From: Undaria pinnatifida
Taxonomy: Eukaryota; Sar; Phaeophyceae; Laminariales; Alariaceae
DNA length: 64,000 nucleotides
NCBI GenBank assembly: GCA_012845835.1
Contig: JABAKD010000020.1
Coordinates: 7,938,915 to 8,002,914 of the forward strand
Direction: 5' to 3'
Shown: positions 27,301 through 35,967 of the stretch, in pieces
Numbering within the stretch: position 1 is the first letter of the stretch
Layout of the letters: each line of letters starts with the position of its first letter
The notes under the pieces: model-generated
Databases searched by the model: none
What the model saw: only the letters and a program-made list of their open reading frames with translations
Told to the model about the DNA's origin: nothing
Made by a program: the position numbers and the translations under genes

Positions 27301-29150
27301 ATTAGCCAACGCACCGCCAAACAAGGAACCCGGCAAGCAACACCGACCAGCCCATACCGGTGTATAGGTTAGTTCGTCTAATTAGCTCGATACGGCCAAG
27401 TATACTCGGCGGGTAAAAGAGCAAATTACTCTCCGAATGGAGATTTTTTGTGGCGGGGGGCGGCGCCACAGCAGCAGCTGCTGCTGTGCTTGCATCTACA
27501 GCAGGAGGACTCGTCATCACACATTGCTTATGTCACGTCCTCTACCGTGTCGCATTACTGCTGCCGGCCACTGACGCAGGACTCGTCCTTGACGACGTGG
27601 GCTCTTTAGTTGATAGGTGTGACGATCAACTTATCAATTTTCAATTCGGATTGTTCGGATACGAGTACCTTATCAAAACATCAAAACATGCAAATGCATG
27701 GCATGCAGAAGATCCTTTTCTACTCTCTTCGGAATAAAGCACTCCGCGGACAGCGGCACTATCCAGCACTATCTGCACGTCCCTCTCCGTCTCTCTCCCT
27801 CTACAAATATACTATCTGTACACATGCGCGTCCCATGTCGTGCGCGTGTTCATATCTCTCTCCCTCTTGTGCATGAGCTTTTGCGTGCGGGGATGCCACT
27901 CGAGCACTCGTATCCATACCACGGCTGAGAGACCACCCGCAGCAAGCACGCTGTAGCATGTTTGTATCATCTGTTGTACCATGTTGTACGTGCGCTGTAC
28001 GCAGGGGGCAGATAGTAGTTGTTGGGCGGAAGACGGAAGACCCCGAAATTGGGCGATTCGGAATATATTTACCACGGCAGCAGTAAAAAGTTGGCAGAAA
28101 AAGTATACCGTGGTACCAAAACCACACCAGGCTGATACAAAGACCCAAAAAAATCGGAAAAGCAGCATTGCAGCAGCAAAGCCCCAGCGAGCGGTGTGCA
28201 TTGTTTGGCACATAGGTCACAAAAGGGTCGCCGGGCGGTGCAGAGTGACCCAGTGGCTGGCCGCGAGACTTGCACAAAAAACTTTCTCGGCCGCGTCCGC
28301 GTGGTTTCTTGGCACTTGGCATGTATATGTAAGAAAGAGGAAAGAGTTGAGTGCCGACGAGGCCCGACGCGTACCTTCAAAGTGAAAATGAAATGTAATA
28401 AATCAAATACGAGAGTGGGATGGGTCGGTCGTATCATGCGTAAACTACAAGACTTAGTGCGACGTATTCGTTGCCTTTTCTTTGTCTGTCTTGTGTCGTG
28501 GTTTTTGCACGGAGAGAATGAACTGATGATGTGATCTTAGAGTCCCACCCCGTCACCACTTTTCTTGTTCTTTTTGCCACCCGCCGCCTATCATAGCTTC
28601 ACACGCTGACAACTTTTTGTTGCACCAAAGCATTATTAAATCAATGTGATGGTCGTTGGGAGAAGAAAAATAGAGGCAAGTAGGGTACAGGCAGGCACAG
28701 AAAGACAGAGAAGCCTGCCGACATGGATGATCTGAGGCGTAGAAGCAGAACAAGTAGCAGCGAAGAGGGCGGACACACCAGCAGGACGAGGGGAGGGACA
28801 TGGTTGCTGCTATGCGCGCGTGCCTGGGTATGAAGAAATCCGCGTTTTAGTTTGTTCGTCAGAATATCTGCGCGAGCCTTCCGCACTCTAGTTTCGGTAT
28901 ATATTTTTCAATTCAATTTCAATATTTCTACGAGAAAAAATATCTTGCACTCCTCCACCTGTCCTCCTCCACCACCATCTCTCACCTCTTTACGGTCTTG
29001 TTTACTGCTCGAGACCCCCAACGGCTGCGTGGCACGTTTCTTCCGCTCTAGCTTGGCGTGCGTCGTGGGGCAGAGCACATCGTCCCATCCGAATATAGTC
29101 ACCGCCGGCACCCTCCTTCCGTCGTCGCAGAACGCCCCTAGCACCCCCAT
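4828..29150 (-). CDS. HAD-like protein with degenerate catalytic motifs (two exons, 22.6-kb intron)
   Basis: The gene model joins exon 1 (29150 to 28986) to exon 2 (6384 to 4828), giving about 573 residues. The order of motifs follows an uncharacterised HAD-like family of protists that I know from memory. First comes AVTIFGWDDVLCPTT at the motif I position, then VVIVTESDEHWV (motif II) and FPCQPACWQIAAF. After a long Gly/Thr/Ala-rich insertion comes TLIAVSTAPRVWED, then KTVSLIKAPTPLELRKQLDL. The C-terminus is RS-rich and low in complexity. The donor GAG|GTGAGA and acceptor TTGCAG|CTC are both in phase 0, and the join restores normal family spacing between motifs I and II. The motif I nucleophile Asp is Gly, the motif III Lys appears to be Gln, and the motif IV acidic residues are absent, so catalysis is unlikely. 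Intermediate exons in the intron are not excluded. Cell location is unknown. Confidence 0.72.
6665..6970 (+). mobile_element. SINE family A, copy 1 (tRNA-like head, poly-A tail)
   Basis: The head carries a pol III A-box-like TGGCGTATCAGG at 6679-6690 and a B-box-like GAGTTCGAGCC at 6723-6733, with tRNA-like spacing. The body holds a CGCGAGAGCGTGAGTTAGC block and the tail a CACCTGTGACCACGGCTTG block. It ends in AAAAAAAAAAAAAG at about 6957-6970. At least four other copies occur in the window. I could not identify a target-site duplication. Confidence 0.75.
7188..7303. repeat. GGAA/GGAAA microsatellite
   Basis: More than 100 bases of GGAAGGAAAGGAAGG-type repeat. It produces long Arg/Lys/Glu/Gly ORFs on the plus strand and Phe/Leu/Pro/Ser ORFs on the minus strand, none of which is a gene. 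Confidence 0.9.
8511..8802 (+). mobile_element. SINE family A, copy 2
   Basis: This copy is nearly identical to copy 1 over about 290 bases: A box at 8527-8538, B box at about 8574-8584, then the same body and the tail block ending in GTCCAGAAGCTGGAAAGTA. After the shared region it continues with an A-rich stretch near 8805-8830. Confidence 0.75.
11250..11420. mobile_element. MITE-like foldback element with 18-bp perfect terminal inverted repeats
   Basis: The ends are AGGGTGTGTTCGGTACGG (11250-11267) and its exact reverse complement (11403-11420). The 171-bp interior is built of CGGTACC-type motifs, including two direct copies of a unit with TTACCGAAGTGTCCGGTAC. It is too short to encode anything and has no obvious target-site duplication, so the superfamily is not assigned. 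The GGTACCGG-rich interior resembles the CAGGG-ended element at 37496-38780. Confidence 0.75.
11656..11740 (-). repeat. Interspersed repeat family C, copy 1
   Basis: The core GATCGGAGTATCACACACAG followed by GACGAAATC and CACAGCT recurs at 24892-24971, 31015-31091, 35839-35876 and 46405-46480. Similarity continues more weakly leftward to about 11455 (CCCTCAAAGCAGG and a GCATCACCCTGATG block), so the full element may be 250-300 bp. Confidence 0.65.
13078..14042 (+). mobile_element. 5'-truncated LINE, copy 1 (C-terminal ORF remnant plus 3' tail)
   Basis: Frame 13090-13431 reads SAFGMKFEGWRKAAQKA, then WFRRVEEEAEIFVRKWHEAK. This is the conserved end of a reverse-transcriptase polyprotein as seen in copy 2. 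It is followed by a poly-G tract, a 3' untranslated part, a long pyrimidine tract (13530-13690) and the end ...GCGAGAACAACAACAACAA at 14042. The (AAC)n terminus is shared by all copies, which suggests the 3' end of a non-LTR element. It is dead: 5' truncated, with no RT active site. Confidence 0.7.
14500..15805 (-). mobile_element. 5'-truncated LINE, copy 2, opposite orientation
   Basis: The minus-strand ORF at 15802-15206 encodes LLRCLGWRKWKRDDHTLSYA, then LLAGLVARMGGERLPQRVVF, KDWMAHLKEDMSV and FRRVEEGAELFMRIWHE. This is the typical C-terminal end of LINE polyproteins (the 'GHVARM..ERLP' segment), found after the reverse transcriptase domain. Similar sequences are common in brown-algal genomes by my recollection. 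The copy then runs through poly-G, a purine-on-plus tract (14935-15095) and the conserved tail to (AAC)n at about 14500. It forms an inverted pair with copy 1, with about 460 bases between them. Confidence 0.72.
14768..14861. mobile_element. Foldback insertion inside LINE copy 2
   Basis: Copy 2 carries about 95 extra bases relative to copy 1, placed between CTTTCTTGGG and TGGCAAGCGG on the element strand. The insert folds on itself: GAGTGAGGAGCCTG (about 14796-14809) pairs with CAGGCTCTCCTCACTTTC, and the outer AGGAGGCTTAAGACCTCC pairs with GGAGGCTTC. It looks like a tiny foldback element that landed in the LINE. Confidence 0.6.
15938..16030 (-). mobile_element. LINE 3'-end fragment
   Basis: About 90 bases match the last part of the LINE copies (TCCAGAGTGACTGGAGCCTG and GACCACGGACTTGATT on the minus strand), ending in (AAC)n at 15938-15955. 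It is strongly 5' truncated. Confidence 0.7.
17745..18000 (-). mobile_element. SINE family A, copy 4 (divergent, minus strand)
   Basis: The reverse complement contains the family tail (GACCACGGCTTGTCCAGAAG) and the GCGTGAGTTAGC-like body block. It also has a GCATGCGTACTCGTGCTC-like segment, but the A/B-box head is eroded. Identity to copies 1-3 is lower, so this is an older insertion. Confidence 0.6.
18077..18216. mobile_element. Foldback element bounded by TACCAGGTA motifs
   Basis: The arms are nested. The outermost are TACCAGGTA (18084-18092) and TACCTGGTA (18208-18216). Then come AGTATCACA (18118-18125 region) and TGTGATACT (18192-18200). Innermost is a perfect 13-bp stem, AAGCAGGCGTCCC (18149-18161) with GGGACGCCTGCTT (18173-18185), around an 11-base loop. 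A CTATTAATAG palindrome follows at 18221-18230. The left end is itself a 16-bp palindrome (18077-18092). Confidence 0.65.
21930..22210 (+). mobile_element. SINE family A, copy 5 (different head, same tail)
   Basis: The GCGCGAGAGCGTGAG block (about 22027) and the tail GACACCTGTGACCACGGCTT (about 22170) match family A. The head differs: a B-box-like GCTCGAATCTC near 21962 belongs to another tRNA-like sequence. This suggests two SINE subfamilies sharing one 3' body. Confidence 0.6.
24892..24971 (-). repeat. Interspersed repeat family C, copy 2
   Basis: The core is almost identical to the copies at 31015 and 46405 (inverted). Weaker similarity extends left to about 24700, through CTCAAAAACGGGCTTAATAG and a CATCACCCTGTTGACC block. 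A further fragment of the same left part, inverted, is at about 25640-25760. Confidence 0.65.
26073..26282 (-). mobile_element. LINE 3'-end fragment, 210 bp
   Basis: The minus strand matches the tail of both long LINE copies from GGACCTGGCACATCGTAG to GTTAATGTGAGAACAACAAC. It ends in (AAC)n at 26073-26090 and keeps the CCAGAGTGACTGGAGCCTGT foldback shared by all copies. It is 5' truncated. Confidence 0.75.
27302..27520 (-). CDS. Possible small membrane protein, 72 residues, nested in the HAD intron
   Basis: The ORF has an Ala/Pro-rich N-terminus, then SNLLFYPPSILGRIELIRR, and ends with a hydrophobic segment GWSVLLAGFLVWRCVG that could be one membrane span. The start context GTGATGA is acceptable but unremarkable. 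The composition is less repetitive than that of surrounding chance ORFs, which is the only reason to list it. It is on the same strand as the host gene and could instead be an unused or alternative terminal exon. I do not recognise a family. Confidence 0.3.
   Translation of the reverse strand: MMTSPPAVDASTAAAAAVAPPPATKNLHSESNLLFYPPSILGRIELIRRTNLYTGMGWSVLLAGFLVWRCVG
28986..29150 (-). CDS. HAD-like gene, exon 1
   Basis: The exon encodes 55 residues from ATG at 29150-29148 (context GCAATGG, purine at -3 and G at +4). It includes the hydrophobic strand and motif I region AVTIFGWDDVLCPTT. The donor is GAG|GTGAGA at 28986/28985, phase 0. In related proteins this segment reads DWDD at the GWDD position, so the first Asp, the usual HAD nucleophile, is Gly here. 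An upstream coding exon is possible but not required. Confidence 0.7.
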
Positions 29151-32100
29151 TGCTGCTGCGACTCCCGATTTTCTCGACGTAAAGTCCAGAAATACGGCTC
29201 TTGATTCGTAAGACTTCGTAGTACAACAAGCCTGGAGTCAATAAATAATACGCGCGTGAATCGCACACTCGCAGCACTGGTGCACGCCAGCGAAGCGGAC
29301 CGCGAGGCCCACCAGTCACGCGCTCGCTTCTCCCTCGTATCGCCGATGGAAGCGGTGCGTCGTACGTACTCGTACGAGGCTTTTCAAGAGTAGAGACCGC
29401 GTTGCTGTAGCCGAAATATCTGGTGCGCCCGATGCCTGCGAGTGGGGAGTTGTCTAAAAATAATTGAACACGAAAAGAGTGCGCCCGGGGTGGTTGTTTC
29501 TCTTGTTTTGTGTCTCATAAAAAAAGAATGTATATCCGGGTTGGCGGAGACAGAATCTGGAACAGTCGGCGAATGCCCAGCACCACAGGAAAAGAAAAGG
29601 AAACGGGAAACAAAGAAAAAAGGGGAGGAGAAAAGATAAATCTTCGGTGAAAAACGGCGAAACTCCGATTCCCGGTTGCCGAAACTCCGAGCTCTGCCGA
29701 AGTCCGAGGATCATTCGGACACGGACAAGGAACGACGGACCAGCTGCCACGGACAGAGTACAGACACATCACATCAACATTACATTACAACATTACACAT
29801 CACAAATGTAGCTACCTGGTGCGAGTACTCGCACATACCGCCGCACTCGTAGCTGCTGCTGCTGGTAGTAGTGTGTGATGATACCATCACTTTTATTTTT
29901 ATTTCACGAATGTCTTGTGCATGTTCAATTTTTATTTTTGTGTTTTTTGCCCGCGTGCTCTACTTTTTTTGCGGTTGGCATTGCATGGATGGCCAAATCA
30001 CCTCATGACGTTGCTTGCTGGTACCAGGTATAGTCTAGACCTATATGTGTTTGTGCTGTATTTGCAAGGTGTACCTCTGTCTCGTTTATTTACTCGAAAT
30101 AGAAGATGCGTTTTGCGACTCCGCCCTCGCGCCGACAGCGCGCAGCAGCCACTACCACGATGAAATAGATATCACCACACACCCTGAGACACTGCAGTCT
30201 GGGACATTTATACTTCTTGAGCAAGTAGCTTTTCGGCGGGTGGTGGTGCTATTACAAAGCTCTGTATCTTGCTGTACGAGTACTGCTCTGTCGTGTACCA
30301 GGCAGCCAGGTACCCACGAGCAACCGCTGCCAATAATGCTCCTCCTTCAGAAGTTTCAAGTAAAATGATACCCGGCACCAGGTTCCGGGTACTGGGTTTC
30401 TGAGTTTCAACAGAGAAATCTACTTTTTTAAAACGCAAAATCGGTCGGTTGTTGTCGGTTGTCATCCGTTTTTAAATAAATGCAAAATATTCTGCCGAAA
30501 ATAGTTTGGCACGGATCCTATACATAGGGACACTTTCGTAAGGAAATAAATAATAGCGCGAAGCGCGAAAACAAGTTGGAGGCGTTTTGGAACATGGTAA
30601 TGCAGATTAAAAAAAATCGCACATGCCTCCCTCTCATAAGAACGGGGCTCACACAACGCTCTTGCGGAGAAATGAGAACTTCGTAAATTTTATACTGAAT
30701 TTAGCGTCGGGGACATCATCTTCAGAAAAATACGAATTTCAGCCTGAAGAAAAACAAAACCTCGGTTTCTCATCAGAGGGCCGGCGGCACATCACTCTTA
30801 CAGCAGTACAGGACGTAGTAAGAATGGCAAGCTGATACTTCTAGGAAGACAATGAATCCGGGAGCTGAAGTTAGTGCAGATGACACCCTCTCCCCAATAT
30901 AAAAAATCGCAGCCCCAGCCGGGATTCCTGTTTCTCGCTATCAAGTACCGGTAGGTACCTGATACTTGTACAACAAGTAGGTGTAGTGCACATAGATTAT
31001 TATAAAAAATGAAAATACACTCCAGCTGTGAGATCGAAGATTTCGTCGAAACTCATCTTTGCAAGCTGTGTGTGATACTCCGATCGCGCGCATTATTATC
31101 GTAGGCACAACGCTGTTCATACAGCAGTAGTATATAAATGAAATATTAATAGGAAAAAAAGGAAGAATCCGGAAGAATTCTGGCCGAGGCTGAAGATCTT
31201 ACTTGAGACAAGGGTGAGTTTTACACACTAGTTTAGACTATATCTTCAGCACAGCGCCTCTCAATTGTCTTCCTCTCCTGGTAAGGTATCAGCTTTGCTT
31301 TCCTATATCCCTGTTTGTTTTTTTACATATATGTCGTGAACTACTAATACTACAAGTATTAATAGTAGGCTTTGGATCACATAATGTGTACAACGGCAAG
31401 CATCACCAACCAGCCACAAAGCAGTGATGTTTTCATGCGTTTGTGATACAAATGTTGTCGTTGCTATACAACGCGTTTCTTTTGCGTTGAACTCCTTGGT
31501 GTGTATCGAATGAATGAAGGAGGGCTTTCGGTGACAATGTTCGACTGGGAAGCAATGCGGGTGGTTCCGCCAAAATATACGACACCAACACAAATAATAG
31601 GACCTAGATGTAACTCCAGTTCAACCAAATGATTGGCCATGCTCTTGACAAATATTCCTCCTTCCAATATAGACACTCTTGTGTGGTGTGTGTCTTGGAA
31701 CACTGAACCGTTCTTGGCGCGACCGTTCTTACCGCCCGGCGACATCCAGCACCCCCATCATGCCCGGGGAAAAAGGAGAAATAACAGGGGGGTGGGGAAT
31801 AGCTACGAGTAGGTACCAGGTAACCCCCCCCCCCTCCCCCCCCTCTCCTTCTTTCCCTCTCCCCAGGGATGGAAAAAAAGGAAAACATGGGAAAGGAAAA
31901 ACAAAACAAAAAGGGGTCACAATTTTGTCGACAACGGTGGTAGTATCGCTGTTGATCTTCCCCCCCCGAGATGAAACAATCAAACCCAGGGCCACACAAA
32001 ACGAAACGACCGGCTCGCAAGCGACAAGCAAAAACATAATAAACTCGTACGGTCTTTATTATCTGTGAATTAACAAAATGCAAACAAACCTACCACACCA

Positions 32101-32852
32101 AAATGGGCAGGCGTATCAAGCGACGATCAGGGGCGTAGACCCTACTGTGCACTTTTCACATTCACACCACGACCACCACCGCTTTCCGTCTGATCTAGTT
32201 TTTCCCCAGTTTTGCAGGCCTCGGGCCGGTGCTTTTCTGGCGGCACATTGCATTGGGGCCGCCCCTCCCTCCCACGCGGGGCAGGGTGAGCCTCCTGGTG
32301 CACGCCTTCTTGTCGGCTGTGGCCGCGGCGAAAGAAAATCTGAGGGCCCTGGATTGGGCCCTTGGGCTTCTTGGGCGTCGGTTGGCGGCACCAAACTACC
32401 CAACCTCATCCCCGCCGCCGCCAAAATCCAACATCTCTGCAGCTGACGCCGACACGCCTGCACCTACCGCTGGGCCCCCCTCTTCACTGCTGCCACGAAC
32501 GCCAACAATACTTGCCCCATACCAACTCCGCGAAACAGCAGGGGAAACGGCGCTACCGACAACACCCGCAATCATACCGCCCCCGTCAGCTTCCTGCAAC
32601 CTAGCACGCAATGCAGCATGCCGTTAACTAATAGAGACTATCGTATTCTTAACGTTGGCGTGCCCTTTGATTTCATCATAGTGATTCTGAAGTTGTTGGG
32701 AGGTCGACAAGATCAACCGGCCCCTCACCCCGAGCATCAGGTCCCCACAACCTCTGAGAAAGGTCGCTTCTTTCACCAGTGTCTGCCACGTCAAGAGCAG
32801 AGACCCACCCAGGAAACATCGGGCTATACGGTGACCAGCTGGCCGTGTCGCT
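29151..32852. other. Intergenic region between HAD-like gene and exonuclease-like pseudogene
   Basis: This is upstream of the HAD-like gene start and downstream of the pseudogene end, both on the minus strand. It contains TACCAGGTA motifs at 30022 and 31814, a family C copy at 31015-31091, and a C-rich/purine tract at 31820-31915. A GC-rich block at about 32180-32600 has long overlapping ORFs on both strands. That block could be an eroded 3' exon of the pseudogene or GC-rich noncoding DNA; I cannot decide. Confidence 0.45.
31015..31091 (+). repeat. Interspersed repeat family C, copy 3
   Basis: Reads ACACTCCAGCTGTGAGATCG, then TTTCGTCGAAACTCATC and CTGTGTGTGATACTCCGATC. It is nearly identical to 46405-46480 and is the reverse complement of 24892-24971. 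Confidence 0.75.
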
Positions 32853-35440
32853 TTAGATAATCTCAAACTCAACCTGTTCGTAGCACGCTCCAATCTACTT
32901 CGGCAGTCCGCGGTTCTTCGCAGCCATCCCAATATTCCAGCGATAATTGAACTCCAGCAGAATCGAGTGGGCCAGCGCAGGAGAAGCGCAATAGTAGCCT
33001 GCGGAGGTAACGATGAAAACCCTTTAAAAAACGACAAACAGTTACAGCAGGCCGAAAACATATTGAACAGGTGTACGTCAGGTCCATCATAAAATGAACT
33101 ACCTGGTTGACCACCAAGCCGAGGAAAAAACTCAACACGTTACAAACACTGCAACAAACGAAACCGTGCGGTATACTTGACGGCAAATACTATGAGCATC
33201 GGGTTATGCCGTAAGGCCAATGTTATGGGTGGAAATGGTTGCTGGACCTGCTAGGTGATAGAAAAGTCACGAAAAGCACACACCGAGCCCCTGTACTGCT
33301 GGTACCTCTGACACAGCGACGAGTGGTAATCCCCGCTTTACTTTTCCCTGTTGCGTATTATTTGTACAGCGGCACGCCGTCAGGCTTGCTTAGACAACCA
33401 ACTTCGATGTGCTTGCGGAGCAGCTTCACGACCTCCAGTGCTGTCGGGCGCAGGAGAATTTATCCCGATTTCGCATCGATCACGTCGCAGAACCGATCGA
33501 TCACTGAATCAAAGCGAGTCAACAATCGTGTCCGCTCGGGCGCCAACCGCCGACAATTCCGCAAGAAACACGTCTAGTTCATCTCTATATACTCTGCCAC
33601 CTATTCCGAAGTCACGTTTTGCGCTTGAAGAGCACTTTCTACCTGCAGTTGGGAGCAAGATCGGCAGGAGCGCAATGGTCACGACACATGACCCAGTACA
33701 GGCATTGTTTTCGACGACAACTAAAGTCTCTCCATATCACTGATCCGAACAACGACACAAGTGACGTCAAAAACACTTGCCTCCTCGATGTCTTCCAAAT
33801 TAACAATGTAGCAAGCATCTCTCAACCAAGCCATGGAGGGCTTGAAGGCGCCATGGAGGGCTTGAACGCGCGAGATACGTGAAAGCGCGTGGAAGGTATC
33901 CAGGCGAACCTTGAGCGTGTGTGGGCCACCCACCTGATACAGTTGGGCAACAATCAACATCAATTCAGAACACTGCAACAGAAAAAAATCGTATACAAAG
34001 CGCACGTTGACGCCGAGCAGATTTCAGAAACAAACAAAGCATATTTGCCACCTCTACAGCACTCACGTCGGCCTGGTCGACATTACCACCGATCTCGTCT
34101 CCGGCTCTTAGGCCGCAAGCGCGGTCGTGACCAACATTGAAGTCATACCCGTCGCCACCGTCCTCTTCGCCGTCGTCCGAGTCCGCATCATCTAAAAAGA
34201 AAAACACCAACGAAAAAGCTTGGTTTGTTTGGCGAATAATACAAACGTCAGCAAAAAAATGAGGAACGTCAATGCGGGCAGGGCGTCAGACAACTCAGCT
34301 CAATTTCTTCCTAGGACGGAGTAAGGCCTTACCTAGCGAGCCCACCACGTGGCAAGGTGCTTCGGTAGCGAAGAAGTCGGCGTCATCGTTGTAAGCGGCA
34401 CTTGCATTCGGGTTCGGCGACGGTGCTGGTGTCGCAGGGGGGGCTGTCCAATCGGCCGCAAGGCGAACATGGGTAACGTCCCATAGAACAAGCCTGTCAC
34501 CGCCGCCGCAGATTTCCTTCATCACCACACGACCCACACCCTCGGAAGAAGGTGCCTCCTTGTGTGCTGCGTACGTAGCAGGCTTGGCCGCGTCGCTCAC
34601 TTTGACTACGATGCCCTTCTGGCCGCCAGATTGACGTGATTGAGGACGCCATCGAAGCAAAGATCCAGCGGTAGTCTCATGGCCCTGTACGTTCGCAACA
34701 CCAACACAACTGGCATGGTTGTTGCTGTGGAGTCGCACCTAGAGTTCCATCGTAAAATAGACCAGGTTTGGGGGGTGGTACCAGGTTTAGTCGCTTGTGA
34801 TGCGGATGTGCCGTGCATGTTGTTGGTTTAGATGATGCAAGAAATAAGGTCTCGACAAATGTGGTACAAAACATCCCAACTGCATCTGAGTTCCCGGCGG
34901 CAAAATGGTCGGAACCGGGCCGCGTATGGGATCCTTCAATATCTCGATCTCCACGTGAACGAGAACGGACGCGTACGCATCCAGGCAGGCATACTCTACC
35001 CGTGACGGCACCGTAAGGATTTTAAAATGCAGGCATCATTAACATTCCACCTACAAGCAGATTTAAGAGCATGGCGCCAACAATCAAGCTGGCAACAAGA
35101 AACGGTCGATAACCTACAACGAGCGTGAATAGGACACGCGCATACCTGGTATCTAACTAGAGTAGTATCACCTGTTGGGCGTTGAGGGGAGAACTCCGCG
35201 AGACAAGCGAAAGGTCGGGTCTGTGGGCAACTCTTCCCCAAGCAAACTGGACACTGTACCTGCCAGCGAAAGAGATGGCGTCTGCACCCAACAAGCTTTC
35301 GCGTGAGTCAGCGCGTCCACAGTGTTCGCGGCTTTGACCTCATCCAAATACATCGTGTCTGACTTGGTGTGGACGCCAAGTCTACCATGATGTCCTGGTA
35401 CCAAATCACGCTGGTTTTTCACCTTGGGAAACGCAAGCGA
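32853..35440 (-). pseudogene. Pseudogene of a Werner/RNase D-type 3'-5' exonuclease family protein
   Basis: Exon-like blocks run 5' to 3' on the minus strand. Block 35422-35172 has LSLAGTVSSLLGEELPTDP and FRLSRG, the region before exonuclease motif III. Block 35000-34870 has EYACLDAYASVLVHVEIEIL, the YxxxD motif III. Block ~34640-34333 follows. Block 34191-34067 is acidic. Block 33972-33781 has VRLDTFHALSRIS and GAFKPSMAWLRDACYIV. The 34333/34191 and 34067/33972 junctions have good splice sites and matching phase; 33781 is followed by a GC donor (GCAAGT). From 33642 on, homologous sequence (FLRNCRR, ALEVVKLLRKHIEVGCLS, CVRGTSS, NYRWNIGMAAKNRGLP) is broken by TAG 33603, TAG 33576, TAA 33462, TAA 33360 and TAG 32897 (first-base coordinates). 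The junction between the first two blocks also fails to keep frame. The DxE motif I exon was not found. Family assignment rests on memory of multicopy algal proteins. Confidence 0.65.
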
Positions 35441-35838
35441 GAATTTTCGAATTAAACACGCCTTGTGCCAGCTGCGAACTGCCGAACCAAGAAAACACGG
35501 CTGCCACAATTGTACCAGGTGCCATTATCATGTACCAGTCATCATATGCTCAGAGCTTTACATCACGTGTACGAGTGTACAAGCTGCGACAGCAAACAAC
35601 CTTCAGCAGAAGCAATAGCTTCAAAATAAGTAGGGTAATTGGCCAGGCTGTTATTTACACGAAAATAAGAAACTCGGGATACGTTATACTGAAGTTAATG
35701 TACAATAAGGTAGAGTGCACCCTCTCCCAAATAAGCCAGCCTAGGTCACTATTTATGTGCCAGGTATCTTTTAGGCGTCCCGTACTACTGCATCTGGTAT
35801 CTGGCACGCGGTTAATCAGAGGTCAGGTATGGTATATA

Positions 35839-35876
35839 TTCGACAAAATCTTCGATCTCACAGCTGGAGTGTATTT
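35839..35876 (-). repeat. Interspersed repeat family C, short fragment
   Basis: The 38 bases CGACAAAATCTTCGATCTCA plus CAGCTGGAGTGTATTTTT match the right end of copy 2 with one substitution. Confidence 0.6.
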
Positions 35877-35897
35877 TTATTTTTATAATGTATTTCG

Positions 35898-35951
35898 TAC
35901 CAGGTACCAGGTATCGCATGCTCAGAGAGCTATGATACCTGGTACCTGGTA
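35898..35951. repeat. Perfect 18-bp inverted repeat built of TACCAGGTA units
   Basis: TACCAGGTACCAGGTATC at 35898-35915 is the exact reverse complement of 35934-35951, with an 18-base loop. Each arm contains two overlapping TACCAGGTA motifs. It sits directly before SINE A copy 3 and after a family C fragment. Confidence 0.9.
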
Positions 35952-35967
35952 GATTCTTGTCACTGGT

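Larger units (their letters stand above)
6385..28985 (-). other. Intron of the HAD-like gene, 22.6 kb, filled with repeats
   Basis: This is the sequence between donor GTGAGA (28985) and acceptor TTGCAG (6390-6385). It contains at least four SINE A copies, two long and two short LINE 3' fragments, repeat family C, foldback elements at 11250-11420 and 18077-18216, GGAA microsatellite, pyrimidine tracts and many poly-G or poly-C runs. A divergent relative of the LINE tail may lie near 19130-19600, and GAGCTC-rich repeats lie near 26530-26600. Apart from one possible small ORF at 27302-27520 I see no coding exon. A single intron is inferred from phase and homologous spacing, not shown by a transcript. 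Confidence 0.55.

Noticed and set aside
32078-32627. Overlapping GC-rich ORFs as an independent gene
   Set aside because: Open frames exist on both strands, none with a recognisable motif. It may be a remnant of the adjacent pseudogene, but there is not enough evidence to annotate it.
32853-33642. In-frame TAA/TAG codons read as sense codons (altered genetic code)
   Set aside because: All five stops in the exonuclease-family 3' exons are TAA or TAG, which could suggest recoding. However, the HAD-like, two-exon and KEN-box genes end properly at TAG, and the pseudogene also has a frame-breaking junction. Decay is the simpler explanation.
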